Shown here piece by piece: positions 50,005 through 59,272 of a DNA stretch of 64,000 nt (the first letter of the stretch is position 1; the number at the start of each line of letters is the position of its first letter). The stretch is taken from positions 206,853 through 270,852 of the forward strand of contig JACQWY010000021.1 of assembly GCA_016209015.1 (NCBI GenBank), read 5' to 3'. A model generated the notes under the pieces. The model saw nothing but the letters and a program-made list of their open reading frames with translations, had not been told where the DNA came from and made no database searches. The translations under genes and the position numbers were made by a program. This DNA comes from Gammaproteobacteria bacterium. GTDB taxonomy: Bacteria; Pseudomonadota; Gammaproteobacteria; Ga0077536.

Positions 50005-51861
50005 GTGCGCGTCCTGCTCCTGCGGCGCGTTCTCTTTCCGGCGGCCGCGGCCGCGCTCGTGCTGCTCTGCTACTGGCGCGGACTGCCCGGTCCGCTGCTG
50101 CTCGACGACTACCCGGTCCTCGGCCCGCTGCTGAGCGACGGCCACCTCGCGTCCGACTGGCGCGCGCAGATCTTCAGCACCACGGGCCCGCTCGGCCGGC
50201 CGGTCGCGATGCTGAGCTTCGTCGCGAACGCGGCACTCTCGGGCACTGCCTACGTGGAGTGGAAAGCGGTGAATCTCGCGCTGCATCTCGCCGTCGGCGC
50301 GGCGCTGTGGTGGCTCGCACGGGGACTCATGGCCGCGACGCGCGTGCCGGCGCAAAGACGTGCGGGTGCCGCGGGACTGCTGTGCATGCTGTGGCTCGTG
50401 CATCCGCTGCAGGTCAGCACCGTGCTCTACACCGTGCAGCGCATGACGGAGCTCTCGGCGCTGTTCGCGGTGCTCGGCATGGGCGCGTACGTCGCAGGCC
50501 GGCGCGCGCTGCAGGAGGGTCGCCCTGGGTGGGGTGCGATCGGCGCGGCCTATCTGCTCTGCCTGCCGCTCGCCGCGTTCAGCAAGGAATCCGGCCTGCT
50601 GCTGCCCGGCTATCTCGCGGCGATCGAGCTCACGGTGTTCCGCGCCGCGGGCGCGCAGCGCCGCCGCCTCCTGCTGCTGCACGGCGTGACCTTCGTGCTG
50701 CCGGCGCTGCTGGTGGCGGTGTATTACGCGACGCACGTCGAGACCGCGCTGCTCGCGCCGTATGCCGCGCGCGGCATGTCGCTCGGCGGCCGCGTCCTCA
50801 CGGAATGCCGCGTGCTCGTGCGCTATCTCGCCGAGATCGTGCTCCCGGTCCGCGGCGCGTTCGGCTTCTTCCATGACGACCTCGTCATTTCGACCGGCTG
50901 GCTCACGCCGCCGTCGACCGCGCTGTCGGCGGCCTTCCTCGCCGCGCTGCTCGCGGGCGCGCTGCGCCAGGCGGGCCGGCTGCCGCTCGTCGCGCTCGGT
51001 GTGCTGCTGTTCTTCGCGGGCCATGCCATGGAGTCGACGATCTTCCCGCTGGAGCTCATGTTCGAGCACCGCAACTACCTGCCGTCGTTCGGCGTGCTGC
51101 TGGCGTCGTGTGGGGTACTGCTCGCGCTCGGCGGGCGCCATGCCCGCTTCGCGACCGCCGCCGCCGGCACGGCGATCGCGCTCTGCGCAGTACTGACGTG
51201 GTCCGAGGCCGGACTGTGGGCCCGGCTCGAGACACTGATGCCGGCGAGCTATGCGCTGCACCCGCGGTCGGAGAGCGCCGCGGCGAACCTCGCCGAGGTG
51301 CTCGCGGCGAACCGGCGCTATACGAAGGCCATCGAGATCGTCGGGACGATCGCTACCCCCGGCGCCGCGCTGCACGAGCGCTATCTGCGCTGCAAGCGTG
51401 ACGGACGGCTGCCGCCCGGCGCGCTCCCGGCGGCGCTGCTCGATCGCGAGCCGACGCTGCGCACCTATGCCGTGACCGGCCTCATCGAGCTCGCGAAGCT
51501 CGGCCTCGACGAGGCCTGCCAGTACGACGTCGCGGAATTCCGCGCGCTGCTCGCGACGGCCGTCGCGAAGCCGGTCGCGTTCGGTGTGCAGCGCTACAAG
51601 CTGCGCATCTACCAGGCGCATTTCGCGTGGCAGCGCGGTGAACGCGAGGCCGCGCTCGCGCTGCTCGACGCCGCGCACGGCGAGCAGCCCCGCGATCCGA
51701 TCCCCGCGCTGCTCGCGACGGAATGGTCGCTCGCGATGGGTGATGTGCCGCGGGCCGGACGTTACCTCGCGCTCGCGCGCGAGCTCGCGCCCGAACGTGC
51801 GGATTTTCGCGCGATGATCGCGGATCTCGAGCAGCGGCACGCCGCGGCCGCGCAGCGCTGA
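50005..51861 (+). CDS. Polytopic GT-C/TMTC-like glycosyltransferase (second of two, paralogue)
   Basis: This 618-residue protein repeats the plan of its upstream neighbour: about ten membrane helices, the first-loop acidic pair in LLLDDYPVLG (Asp34-Asp35), then HPLQVSTVLYTVQRMTELSA, FSKESGLLLPGY and FEHRNYLPSFG, and a helical C-terminal part from about 400. It starts GTG six bases after the previous stop, so the two are cotranslated. The C-terminal halves differ much more than the membrane halves, which suggests different partners or acceptors. Convergent with the next gene. Confidence 0.75.
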   Translation: MRVLLLRRVLFPAAAAALVLLCYWRGLPGPLLLDDYPVLGPLLSDGHLASDWRAQIFSTTGPLGRPVAMLSFVANAALSGTAYVEWKAVNLALHLAVGAALWWLARGLMAATRVPAQRRAGAAGLLCMLWLVHPLQVSTVLYTVQRMTELSALFAVLGMGAYVAGRRALQEGRPGWGAIGAAYLLCLPLAAFSKESGLLLPGYLAAIELTVFRAAGAQRRRLLLLHGVTFVLPALLVAVYYATHVETALLAPYAARGMSLGGRVLTECRVLVRYLAEIVLPVRGAFGFFHDDLVISTGWLTPPSTALSAAFLAALLAGALRQAGRLPLVALGVLLFFAGHAMESTIFPLELMFEHRNYLPSFGVLLASCGVLLALGGRHARFATAAAGTAIALCAVLTWSEAGLWARLETLMPASYALHPRSESAAANLAEVLAANRRYTKAIEIVGTIATPGAALHERYLRCKRDGRLPPGALPAALLDREPTLRTYAVTGLIELAKLGLDEACQYDVAEFRALLATAVAKPVAFGVQRYKLRIYQAHFAWQRGEREAALALLDAAHGEQPRDPIPALLATEWSLAMGDVPRAGRYLALARELAPERADFRAMIADLEQRHAAAAQR

Positions 51862-51871
51862 GCGGCGGGCC

Positions 51872-53017
51872 TCAGCTCCGGCGCGGGCCGTGCGTCGCCG
51901 CGGCCCGGGCCAGCACGTCGACGTTGCGGCGGGCGATCGATTCGATCTCGAATTCCGCTTCGACGAGATCGCGGGCGCGCTGCCCCATGGCCAGGAGCTC
52001 GGCGGCGGGCGTGTCGAGCATCGCCTTCACGGCGCCGACGAGCGCCGGCACATCCTCCGGATCGCAGGTCCAGCCGGTGCGCGCATCGACGTAGGTGTCG
52101 ATGCCGCCGCAGTGCGTGAGCACGACCGGCAGGCCCGCTTCCATCGCTTCGAGCACGGAGTTCGACATGCCTTCGTAGCGCGACGGGAAGACGAAGGCAT
52201 CGGCCGCGGCGAGATGCGCGCGCACCTCGGACACCGGCACGCGGCCCGCGAACCTCACGCAGGCGCCGAGCCCGAGCTCGGCCGTGAGCTTGCGCAGGTT
52301 CTCTTCCTCGGGGCCCGTGCCGATCAGCTCGAGCACGAATTCGCGTCCGCCGGCGCGCGCGGCGGCGAGCGCGTGCAGCAGCACGTCGAGCCCTTTCTGC
52401 CGGCTGAGGCGGCCCGTCCATGCGAGCTTGCGCACCGCGCCGGGCGCGCCGCGCTGCACGCGCGGCTGGATCGGGATGCCGTTCGGGATCCGGCTCAGCA
52501 CGGGCAGCGTGATGCCGAGCTCGACGAGATCGGGCTCGATCGCCGGCGCGATGATGTTGATGGCGTTCGTGTGCCGGTTCAGGAGCGGCACGAGGCTGCG
52601 CCAACCCGGGATCGAGCGGATGAAAGCCGCATCGCCCGCGCCTTTCGCGTTGATCGGCACGGCGACGAGCGGCACGTTCAGCAGCCGCCAGTGCTTCAGC
52701 ACCGAGATGCAGATCGCCGCGTCGTTGAAGCCGCGCGTGTAGACGACGTCGAAGTGCGGCGCGAGCCGGCGCAGCAGCGGCGCGAGCGAGAGGAAATATG
52801 TCGCGGCGCGTCCGGCGCGCCCGGCGCGATCCGTGATGCGGATGCGATGGATGCGCGCCTCGACGCTGCCGAGCTGCACGCGGCCGTTCTCGAGGCGCTG
52901 CCCGGCGACTTCGACGTGATGGCCGAGCCTGATCCAGGCTTCGACGAGCCGCGCGACCTGGTTCTCCGCGCCGCCGAGGACGTAGGGCGGCAGATTGCCG
53001 ATGACGAGTATTCTCAC
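51872..53017 (-). CDS. GT4-family glycosyltransferase
   Basis: A retaining GT-B enzyme of 381 residues. The N-terminal domain starts RILVIGNLPPYVLGGAENQVARLVEAW (in parts) with the glycine-rich acceptor loop; the C-terminal domain has WTGRLSRQKGLDVLLHALA, ELIGTGPEEENLR, and the nucleotide-sugar motif FPSRYEGMSNSVLEAMEAGLPVV (in parts) with the EX7E glutamates. The GTG start overlaps the asnB-like stop as GTGA. The sugar donor and acceptor cannot be read from the sequence; the context is surface glycan synthesis. Confidence 0.88.
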   Translation of the reverse strand: MRILVIGNLPPYVLGGAENQVARLVEAWIRLGHHVEVAGQRLENGRVQLGSVEARIHRIRITDRAGRAGRAATYFLSLAPLLRRLAPHFDVVYTRGFNDAAICISVLKHWRLLNVPLVAVPINAKGAGDAAFIRSIPGWRSLVPLLNRHTNAINIIAPAIEPDLVELGITLPVLSRIPNGIPIQPRVQRGAPGAVRKLAWTGRLSRQKGLDVLLHALAAARAGGREFVLELIGTGPEEENLRKLTAELGLGACVRFAGRVPVSEVRAHLAAADAFVFPSRYEGMSNSVLEAMEAGLPVVLTHCGGIDTYVDARTGWTCDPEDVPALVGAVKAMLDTPAAELLAMGQRARDLVEAEFEIESIARRNVDVLARAAATHGPRRS

Positions 53018-54942
53018 GTCGCGCTTGCTCCGTAACGTTCCTGCCAGGCCTGGAACATCAGTACCGGCCACAGTGCGAGACCGTGATCCGCACGGCCCGC
53101 GAGATGTTCGTCCATCAGGCGTGTCACGGCGCGGGTATCGAGATGATCGCCGAGCCGTCGCGGTGCGATCAGCTCGCGCATCCACTCGCGGAGCGGCCCG
53201 CGCAACCAGCTCGCGAGCGGCACTTCGAAGCCCTGTTTCGGCCGGTCGACGAGATCTCCGGGCACGTAGCGGTGGAGCAGCGACTTCAGCACGAGCTTGC
53301 CGCGCCGGCCGTCGACGAGCAGCGAGGCGGGCAGCCGCCACGCGAACGCGAGCACGTCCGGGTCGAGCAGCGGCACGCGCAGCTCGAGGCTCGCCGCCAT
53401 GCTCGCGCGATCGACTTTCGTGAGAATGTCCTCGGGCAGATAGAGCTGCTGATCGGTCAGCCGCATGTAGGCGAGCGGCGTGTCGAACGGCGCGCGGAAG
53501 CCGCCGCGGCAGGGCGGCTCCGGGACGCACGCGGGCCAGGCCGCGGTCGAGGTCGGCACGAGACCCTGTGACAGGAGACGGGCGTAGTAATCCGCGAAGT
53601 CACGCGCGCCGACGCGCCGGCCGATGCGCGCCACGCGGAAGGCTCCGGCGTGGACGCGCGAGGCCGACGTGCCGAAACCGCGCAGCGCCGCGCCGAGCGC
53701 CGCGCGTCCGCCCGCGCCGAGCGGCGCGATGCGCGGCCACATCGCGAGCGCGTCGAAGTAGCGCGTGTAACCGCCGAACAGCTCGTCGCCGCCGTCGCCG
53801 GACAGCGCGACCGTGACCTGCCGGCGCGCGACCGCCGAGATCAACGCGGTCGGCAGTTGCGAGGGATCGGCGAAGGGCTCGTCGTAGAGCTCCGGCAGCC
53901 GCGGCACGAGCGCGAGCGCGTCCGCGGCGCTCACTTCGAGCTCGGTGTGCTCGGTGCCGAGATGCGCCGCGACGCGCCGGGCGTGCGGACCTTCGTCGTA
54001 ACGCGCCTCGCCGAAGCCGACCGTGAACGTCCGGATCCGGCGCGGCGAGGCGGCCTGCATCAGCGCCGTGACGAGCGAGGAGTCGACGCCACCCGAGAGC
54101 ATCGCGCCGATCGGCACGTCGGCTTCCATGCGCAGGCCGACCGCACGCCCGAGCAGCGCATCGAGCGTGTCGACGGCTTCCGCCGCGGTGCCGGCGAACG
54201 GCGTGGCGAGGCTCGCCGCCGCGGTCGCGCGCAGATCCCAGTAACACTCGGACGCGGCCGTGAAACCCGCCACGTCGCGCAAGCTCGCGAGCGTGTCCGC
54301 CCCGACGCAGAGGCTGTGCGCCGCGGGCAATTTGAAGATGCCGGGATGGATCGACCACGGCGCGGGCACGTAGCCGTAGCGCAGCAGCAGCCCGAGCGCC
54401 TGCGCATCGATCGCATGCCGCCAGCCCGGCAGGCGGCGCAGCGCGTTCAACTCCGAGGCGAACACGAGCCGCCCGCCGAGCAGGCCGACGTACAGCGGCT
54501 TCTCGCCGAGCCGGTCACGCGCGAGCGTGAGCCGCCGTGCCGCACGATCCCACACCGCGAACGCGAACATGCCGTTCGCGCGCCGCAAAGTCTCCGCGAC
54601 ACCCCAGCGCTCGATCGCGGCGACCAGGACTTCGGTGTCGGAGTGACCGCGCCACGCGATCGGACCTGCCTCGTCGAGCGCCGCCCGCAGTGCCGCGTGG
54701 TTGTAGATCTCGCCGTTGAAGCTCAGCACGTAGCGGCCGCCGGGCGAGCGCATCGGCTGCGCGCCCTGCGGCGAGAGATCGAGGATCGACAGCCGCCGGT
54801 GCGCGAGACCGACGCCGGCCGCGGCGTCGTGCCAGATCCCGTCCGCGTCCGGGCCGCGATGCGCGAGCGCATCGGCCATCGACTGCAGCGCCGCGGCGAA
54901 GTCCTCGCCCGCCGCCCCCAGGATTCCGGCGATGCCGCACAT
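53014..54942 (-). CDS. AsnB-type glutamine-hydrolysing asparagine synthase / amidotransferase
   Basis: The 642 residues from the ATG at 54942 begin MCGIAGILG, leaving Cys2 as the glutaminase nucleophile after Met removal. The class II glutaminase domain (RGPDADG, SFNGEIYNH, HSDTEVLVAAIERWG) is followed by the synthetase domain with the pyrophosphate loop AMLSGGVDSSLVTAL near 270 and VALSGDGGDELFGGYTRYF. Members of this kind are frequent in polysaccharide clusters, where they may amidate a sugar acid or peptide and not free aspartate. That role is inferred from context. Confidence 0.88.
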   Translation of the reverse strand: MCGIAGILGAAGEDFAAALQSMADALAHRGPDADGIWHDAAAGVGLAHRRLSILDLSPQGAQPMRSPGGRYVLSFNGEIYNHAALRAALDEAGPIAWRGHSDTEVLVAAIERWGVAETLRRANGMFAFAVWDRAARRLTLARDRLGEKPLYVGLLGGRLVFASELNALRRLPGWRHAIDAQALGLLLRYGYVPAPWSIHPGIFKLPAAHSLCVGADTLASLRDVAGFTAASECYWDLRATAAASLATPFAGTAAEAVDTLDALLGRAVGLRMEADVPIGAMLSGGVDSSLVTALMQAASPRRIRTFTVGFGEARYDEGPHARRVAAHLGTEHTELEVSAADALALVPRLPELYDEPFADPSQLPTALISAVARRQVTVALSGDGGDELFGGYTRYFDALAMWPRIAPLGAGGRAALGAALRGFGTSASRVHAGAFRVARIGRRVGARDFADYYARLLSQGLVPTSTAAWPACVPEPPCRGGFRAPFDTPLAYMRLTDQQLYLPEDILTKVDRASMAASLELRVPLLDPDVLAFAWRLPASLLVDGRRGKLVLKSLLHRYVPGDLVDRPKQGFEVPLASWLRGPLREWMRELIAPRRLGDHLDTRAVTRLMDEHLAGRADHGLALWPVLMFQAWQERYGASAT

Positions 54943-54944
54943 CC

Positions 54945-55703
54945 TCAGCGCGTCATCACGTAGAGGCGGCAGGCCGAGCCGAGCACGCCCGCGAGCCGGG
55001 CGCGCGCGGTGAGCGGAATGCGCTCGCCGCAGACGTTCGAGAGCGTGTAGAAGAGCCCCGTCGGCTCGTCGGCCACGATGGTGTAACCGTGCGCGCGGAA
55101 GCGCGCGAGCCAGGCGCGGCGCGAGAAGAGCCACAGTTCACTCACTGTCGTGCCTTGCTCGCCGTGGCGCAGCGGGAAGAACGTCGAGAGATAACCGCGC
55201 AGCGTCTTCGGCACCTGCGGTGCGTGCTCGCCCGCTTCGAGCGCGGGCGGCGGATTGACGAGCGCGTAGAGCCGCTTCGCGAGCCAGCCGTAGTGCGTGA
55301 ACGTCGACCACAAGCGCCAGGCCGGCGTCGGCAGGATGTGCACGGCAATCCCGCCCGGCGCGAGCACGCGCGCGATTTCGTCGAGGAACGCATCGATGTC
55401 GCGCACGTGCTCCAGCACGTTCGAGCTGAACACGACGTCGAAGCTCGCATCGCCGGCCGGCAGCCGGCGGCCGTCGTAGTCGATCACGGGATGCACGCGA
55501 TCGCCCGCGTAATGACTGCTCGCGAGATCGACGGCCGTGATCGCATAACCGCGCTCGCCGATGAGCCGCGCCTGATGACCGGTGCCCGCGCCGATCTCGA
55601 GCACGGTCCGCGTGCGGCCCGCTTCGCGCGGCGCCGGGAACCAGGCGAGCGCGCGCTCGAGCTCGTGATGGCGGAGCGCATGGAGCTGCGTCAGGACGGA
55701 CAT
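54945..55703 (-). CDS. Class I SAM-dependent methyltransferase (Methyltransf_11 type)
   Basis: The 252 residues have the SAM motif I VLEIGAGTGHQARLIGERGY, motif II around AVDLASSHYAG, and SNVLEHVRDIDAFLDEIARVLAPGGI (in parts), the usual motif IV and post-motif. The C-terminal third (about 160-252) has aromatic and basic residues and may touch a membrane-bound or large acceptor. It is two bases upstream of the asnB-like gene and in one transcript with it. Substrate unknown; glycan methylation fits the context. The ATG at 55703 is the first with similarity. Confidence 0.82.
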   Translation of the reverse strand: MSVLTQLHALRHHELERALAWFPAPREAGRTRTVLEIGAGTGHQARLIGERGYAITAVDLASSHYAGDRVHPVIDYDGRRLPAGDASFDVVFSSNVLEHVRDIDAFLDEIARVLAPGGIAVHILPTPAWRLWSTFTHYGWLAKRLYALVNPPPALEAGEHAPQVPKTLRGYLSTFFPLRHGEQGTTVSELWLFSRRAWLARFRAHGYTIVADEPTGLFYTLSNVCGERIPLTARARLAGVLGSACRLYVMTR

Positions 55704-55731
55704 CGGGGAACGGTGCTCGGCAGCGGCCCGC

Positions 55732-56715
55732 TCAGTGGCGTGCCGCCGGGTCGTCGAGATGGAAGCAGGCGAGCACCACGTCCGGCAGGACGCGGCCGGC
55801 GCGGCGCGGCCACGCGAGCTGGCAGCGCAGCGTGCGCCACACGAGCGCGGGATGGGCGAGCGCATGGGCGAGCAGCCGGCGGAGCTTCTCCACGCGCGTC
55901 ACGGGCGCGAACGGCGAGATCGCCTGCACGAGCAGCGCGTGCACGGTGCGCGTGAGCAGACTGTCCGCGTCCGGGATCACGAGCCGGGACCGCAGGCCGA
56001 CGCGCGCGGCGAGCCGCTCCAGCGCCGGCACGTTCCAGCGCGTGAGGTGATGCGGCGGCAGGTTCAGGGGATCGCGCCACACCGCTTCGTAGCTCGGCGG
56101 CGAGAGCGGCACGGAGAACATGATCATCCCGCCCGGCGCGAGCAGCGCTCGGGCCTCGAGCAGGAGCCCGACGGGATCGGCGACGTGCTCGACGACGTGC
56201 CACAGCGTGACGACCTCGACGCCGCCGTCGAGCTTCGTGCGCGCGCTCGCGAGATCGCCCTGGGTCGCCTCGAAGCCCTGCGCGAGGCAGGCGTCGACGC
56301 TCGACTGGTTGATGTCGAGTCCGATCGCGCGCCACCCAGGCACGCCGCGCAGGGCCTTCAGGAAACGTCCGCTGCCGCAGCCGACGTCGAGCACGCGCCG
56401 TTCGCGATCGCTCGCGCCGAGTCCGCGCAGCTCGTCCGCGCAGGCCGTCCACTCCCAGCGTGCCTGCGGGTAGTAGCGTTCCGAGCGCGTGAGCCAGGCG
56501 TAGTAGTCGCGGCCGGGTTCGGCCATGGGATCGGCGAACACGAGCCCGCACGCCGTGCAGCGCCACAGCGCGTAGTCGCCGAACGTGCACGTCTCGGCGC
56601 CGGCGTAGGGCATCAGCTTCGCCATCGATTCGAGGATCGCGGCGCGAGGCAGCGCCGCGACGTGCTGCGCGGCGCCCGCGCAGCTCGGACACGGCGGAGT
56701 CGTCGCAACGTTCAT
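55732..56715 (-). CDS. Class I SAM-dependent methyltransferase with N-terminal Cys-rich segment
   Basis: The 327 residues start with a small Cys-rich part (CPSC near residue 9 and CTAC near 54), which could hold zinc, as in sugar C-methyltransferase-like proteins. The SAM-binding domain follows: VLDVGCGSGRFLKALRGVPG near 108, GLDINQSSVDACLAQGFEA, and LWHVVEHVADPVGLLLEARALLAPGGMI (in parts). The C-terminal 100 residues are hydrophobic/basic without clear motifs. It stands 28 bases before the next methyltransferase gene. Function is likely glycan or lipid-carrier methylation, by context only. Confidence 0.82.
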   Translation of the reverse strand: MNVATTPPCPSCAGAAQHVAALPRAAILESMAKLMPYAGAETCTFGDYALWRCTACGLVFADPMAEPGRDYYAWLTRSERYYPQARWEWTACADELRGLGASDRERRVLDVGCGSGRFLKALRGVPGWRAIGLDINQSSVDACLAQGFEATQGDLASARTKLDGGVEVVTLWHVVEHVADPVGLLLEARALLAPGGMIMFSVPLSPPSYEAVWRDPLNLPPHHLTRWNVPALERLAARVGLRSRLVIPDADSLLTRTVHALLVQAISPFAPVTRVEKLRRLLAHALAHPALVWRTLRCQLAWPRRAGRVLPDVVLACFHLDDPAARH

Positions 56716-56824
56716 GCGCCGCCCGCGTGGATCCCGGTCTCCACGATCATTCGCTGCTCCCCCATTGCCCGTCCGTCATCCTCGTCACCTTAACGCCGAA
56801 CGCGGGACGGGCGCCAGGGCGCGA

Positions 56825-58117
56825 TCACGGCGAGGGCATCGTCGCGGGCCGGCGTCTGCCCGACCACCACAGCGCGCTCCAGCTCGCGAGTGCGAGCAGG
56901 GCTTCCGAGGTGATCACCATCCGGATCGCGCCGTCGAGACCGTCGCGCGGCAGCCACCACGCGCCGAGCGCGGTGAGTGCTACGAGGCCGCCGATTTCGA
57001 TCGCGACGCGTTCCGTCTTGCAGCGCCGCGCCATGAGCAGATTCGTGCCGAGATAACGCAGTCCGTAGCAGGGCAGGAAGAAGGCGAGGCCGCGCGCTGC
57101 ATGCGCCGCGGCCGCGAACTCCGCGCCGAGCAGGAGCGGCAGCAGGTCGGCCGCGAACCAGAGCGCCACGCCCGCGAGCGCGCCGTAGGCGAGCGTGAGC
57201 GCGAAGAGATGCGGCGTGAGCCGGGGCGTCGACGTTCCTCCGCCTTCGCGGAAGAGGCGCGGCATGCTCGCGGTCAGGAGCGCGTCCATCGGCAGCGCGA
57301 GCACGGTCGCGAGGCGATAGGCCGAGGTATACAGGCCCGCGACCTCGGCGCCGGCGAAGCGCAGTGCGAGCGCTTTGTCGAACGAGCCGAGCGCGATGCT
57401 CGTCACCCACAACACCGTGAAGCCGAGCCCTTCGCGCAGATCGGCGCGCCCGAGCGCGAACGGCGTCGCCGGCGGCTTCAGCAGCACCTGCACGAGGCCG
57501 ATGGCGAACGCGGCCCAGACCAGCGAGGCGCACGCATGGAACCACGCATAGCTCGCGAGCGTGCCGTCGCCGAACAACCGGAAGAGGCCGAGCGCGATCA
57601 GCCGCGCGACGCCGAGCAGTGCCGGCAGCGCGACCGACCAGCCCATGCGCTCGTGACTGCCGAAGGCGAACGCCGCGGCGCTCGTCAGCGGAAAACCGAA
57701 CAGCTCGGCGATGGCGATCGAGAGAACGACGTGCGCATCGAGGCCGCCCGCGAGCAGGCCGCCGAACGCGAGCAGCGCGGCGGCGAACACGGCGCCGGTC
57801 GCGAGGCTCGTCACGAGGGTCTGGCGCCAGCGCAGGCCGAAGCGTTCGGGATGGTTCGCGACGTCCTGGTACATCACGAGCGCGAGGCCCGCGCCGACAA
57901 AGCCGGAGAGCGTCGTCGCGAGGCCCGAGAGGCCCGCGAACGTGCCGTAGCCCGCGGGACCGAGCAGCCGCGCTGCGACGACGAGCCACAGCGCCTGCAC
58001 GCCGACGCGCGTGCCGGACCAGAGTGCGACGACGATCGTATTGCGGGCGAGCCGTCCGCGCGGAACGCGGCTCGCGAGGCGTCGGATCACGCTGTCCCGC
58101 GCCGGCGGGCCGTTCAT
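56825..58117 (-). CDS. Oligosaccharide flippase family membrane protein (Wzx-like)
   Basis: About 430 residues with 12-14 hydrophobic helices and a polysaccharide-export start: LARNTIVVALWSGTRVGVQALWLVVAARLLGPAGYGTFAGLSGL in parts. The pattern of Gly-rich helices and GLYTSAYRLATVLALPMDALL (in parts) is that of the MVF/PST flippases, which move lipid-linked oligosaccharides across the inner membrane. It is the only flippase in the window and the likely first gene of the minus-strand glycan run. The ATG at 58117 is chosen because the open frame further upstream overlaps the divergent glycosyltransferase gene. A 109-base gap to the next gene holds nothing recognisable. Confidence 0.85.
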   Translation of the reverse strand: MNGPPARDSVIRRLASRVPRGRLARNTIVVALWSGTRVGVQALWLVVAARLLGPAGYGTFAGLSGLATTLSGFVGAGLALVMYQDVANHPERFGLRWRQTLVTSLATGAVFAAALLAFGGLLAGGLDAHVVLSIAIAELFGFPLTSAAAFAFGSHERMGWSVALPALLGVARLIALGLFRLFGDGTLASYAWFHACASLVWAAFAIGLVQVLLKPPATPFALGRADLREGLGFTVLWVTSIALGSFDKALALRFAGAEVAGLYTSAYRLATVLALPMDALLTASMPRLFREGGGTSTPRLTPHLFALTLAYGALAGVALWFAADLLPLLLGAEFAAAAHAARGLAFFLPCYGLRYLGTNLLMARRCKTERVAIEIGGLVALTALGAWWLPRDGLDGAIRMVITSEALLALASWSALWWSGRRRPATMPSP

Positions 58118-58171
58118 GCGCCGGGAAGCGCCGCGCGCCGCGCGCACCGAGGTGTCGTGTAAGCTACTCGA

Positions 58172-59272
58172 ATGGGGTTGAAGCTGTTGTTCATCTGCAA
58201 GCGCAGACCCATGGGGCGGGATTTGATCACCGGACCCTATGGTAGGTTCTTTCATCTGCCCAGGGAACTGGCCGCCCGGGGACACGACGTCGAGCTCGAC
58301 GTGCTGAGCTATCGCGCGGGTGAGGATGCCGAGGGCACGATCGATCGCGTGCGCTGGCAGTCGCACTCCTTGCGTCCGAATCCCGTGCGCGCGTGGCGAC
58401 GGCTCGTGCAACGCGTGGCCGCCGCGGCTCCCGACTGGATCGTGGGCTGCTCGGACACTTACTTCGGCATCGCTGCGGTCGCGCTCGCCCGGCGTCACGG
58501 CGCGCGCGCCCTGGTCGATGCCTACGACAACTACGAAGCCTATCTGCCCTGGTGCACGCCCTTGCACGCGCTGTGGCGGCGCGCGGTCGCCGCCGCCGAT
58601 CTCGTGACGGTGGCGGGCCCGAGCCTCGCGACGCTGCTCGGCGCCGCGCGGCCGGGACGTGCGCCGCTCGTGCTGCCGATGGCGCCCGATCCCGCGGGCT
58701 TCGTGCTGCTCGATCGCTACCGCTCCCGCGCGCGCCTCGGTCTCGCGCCCGACGGGCTCTATGCCGGCTACAGCGGATCGATCGCCCGCTCGCGCGGCAT
58801 CGAGGTGCTGTTCGAAGCCTTTCGTCTCGCCCGCGAGCAGCGCCCCGGGCTCGAGCTCCTGCTCTCAGGCCGGCTCGAACGCGGCGTCGTCCTGCCGCGC
58901 GGCGCGCGCTATCTCGGCTACGTGCCGGCCGCACTCGTGCCCGTCGTGCTGAACAGCTTCGACGTGATGGTGGCCGTGAACGAGGACTCGGCGTTCGGCA
59001 ACTACAGTTTTCCGATCAAGCTCTACGAGGCGATGAACTGCGGCGTCCCCGTGCTCGCGACGCGGACGGCGTCGACCGCCTGGATGCTCGCGGGCCATCC
59101 CGAGCTCCTCGTGCCGCCCGGCGATCCGGCCGCGCTCGCCACGGCGATCGTCGGCGCCTGCGCGCAGGGTCGCATCGTCTATGGCGGGGAGCGGCCGGAC
59201 TGGGCGGCGAACGCCGCGGCGCTCGAGGCCGCGCTGAATGCGCCGGGGTTCAGTCGCCGGGCCGGATCATGA
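58172..59272 (+). CDS. Glycosyltransferase (GT4-like, GT-B fold)
   Basis: The 366 residues begin KLLFICKRRPMGRDLITGPYGRFFHLPRELAARGHDV (in parts), with the N-terminal acceptor fold, and the C-terminal domain has AGYSGSIARSRGIEVLFEAF, LELLLSGRLE and the donor-site segment SFPIKLYEAMNCGVPVLATR. It is the only + strand gene between the GT-C pair and trmJ, divergent from the flippase (54-base spacer) and overlapping the TylF-like gene tail to tail by 23 bases. Donor and acceptor unknown. Confidence 0.82.
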   Translation: MGLKLLFICKRRPMGRDLITGPYGRFFHLPRELAARGHDVELDVLSYRAGEDAEGTIDRVRWQSHSLRPNPVRAWRRLVQRVAAAAPDWIVGCSDTYFGIAAVALARRHGARALVDAYDNYEAYLPWCTPLHALWRRAVAAADLVTVAGPSLATLLGAARPGRAPLVLPMAPDPAGFVLLDRYRSRARLGLAPDGLYAGYSGSIARSRGIEVLFEAFRLAREQRPGLELLLSGRLERGVVLPRGARYLGYVPAALVPVVLNSFDVMVAVNEDSAFGNYSFPIKLYEAMNCGVPVLATRTASTAWMLAGHPELLVPPGDPAALATAIVGACAQGRIVYGGERPDWAANAAALEAALNAPGFSRRAGS

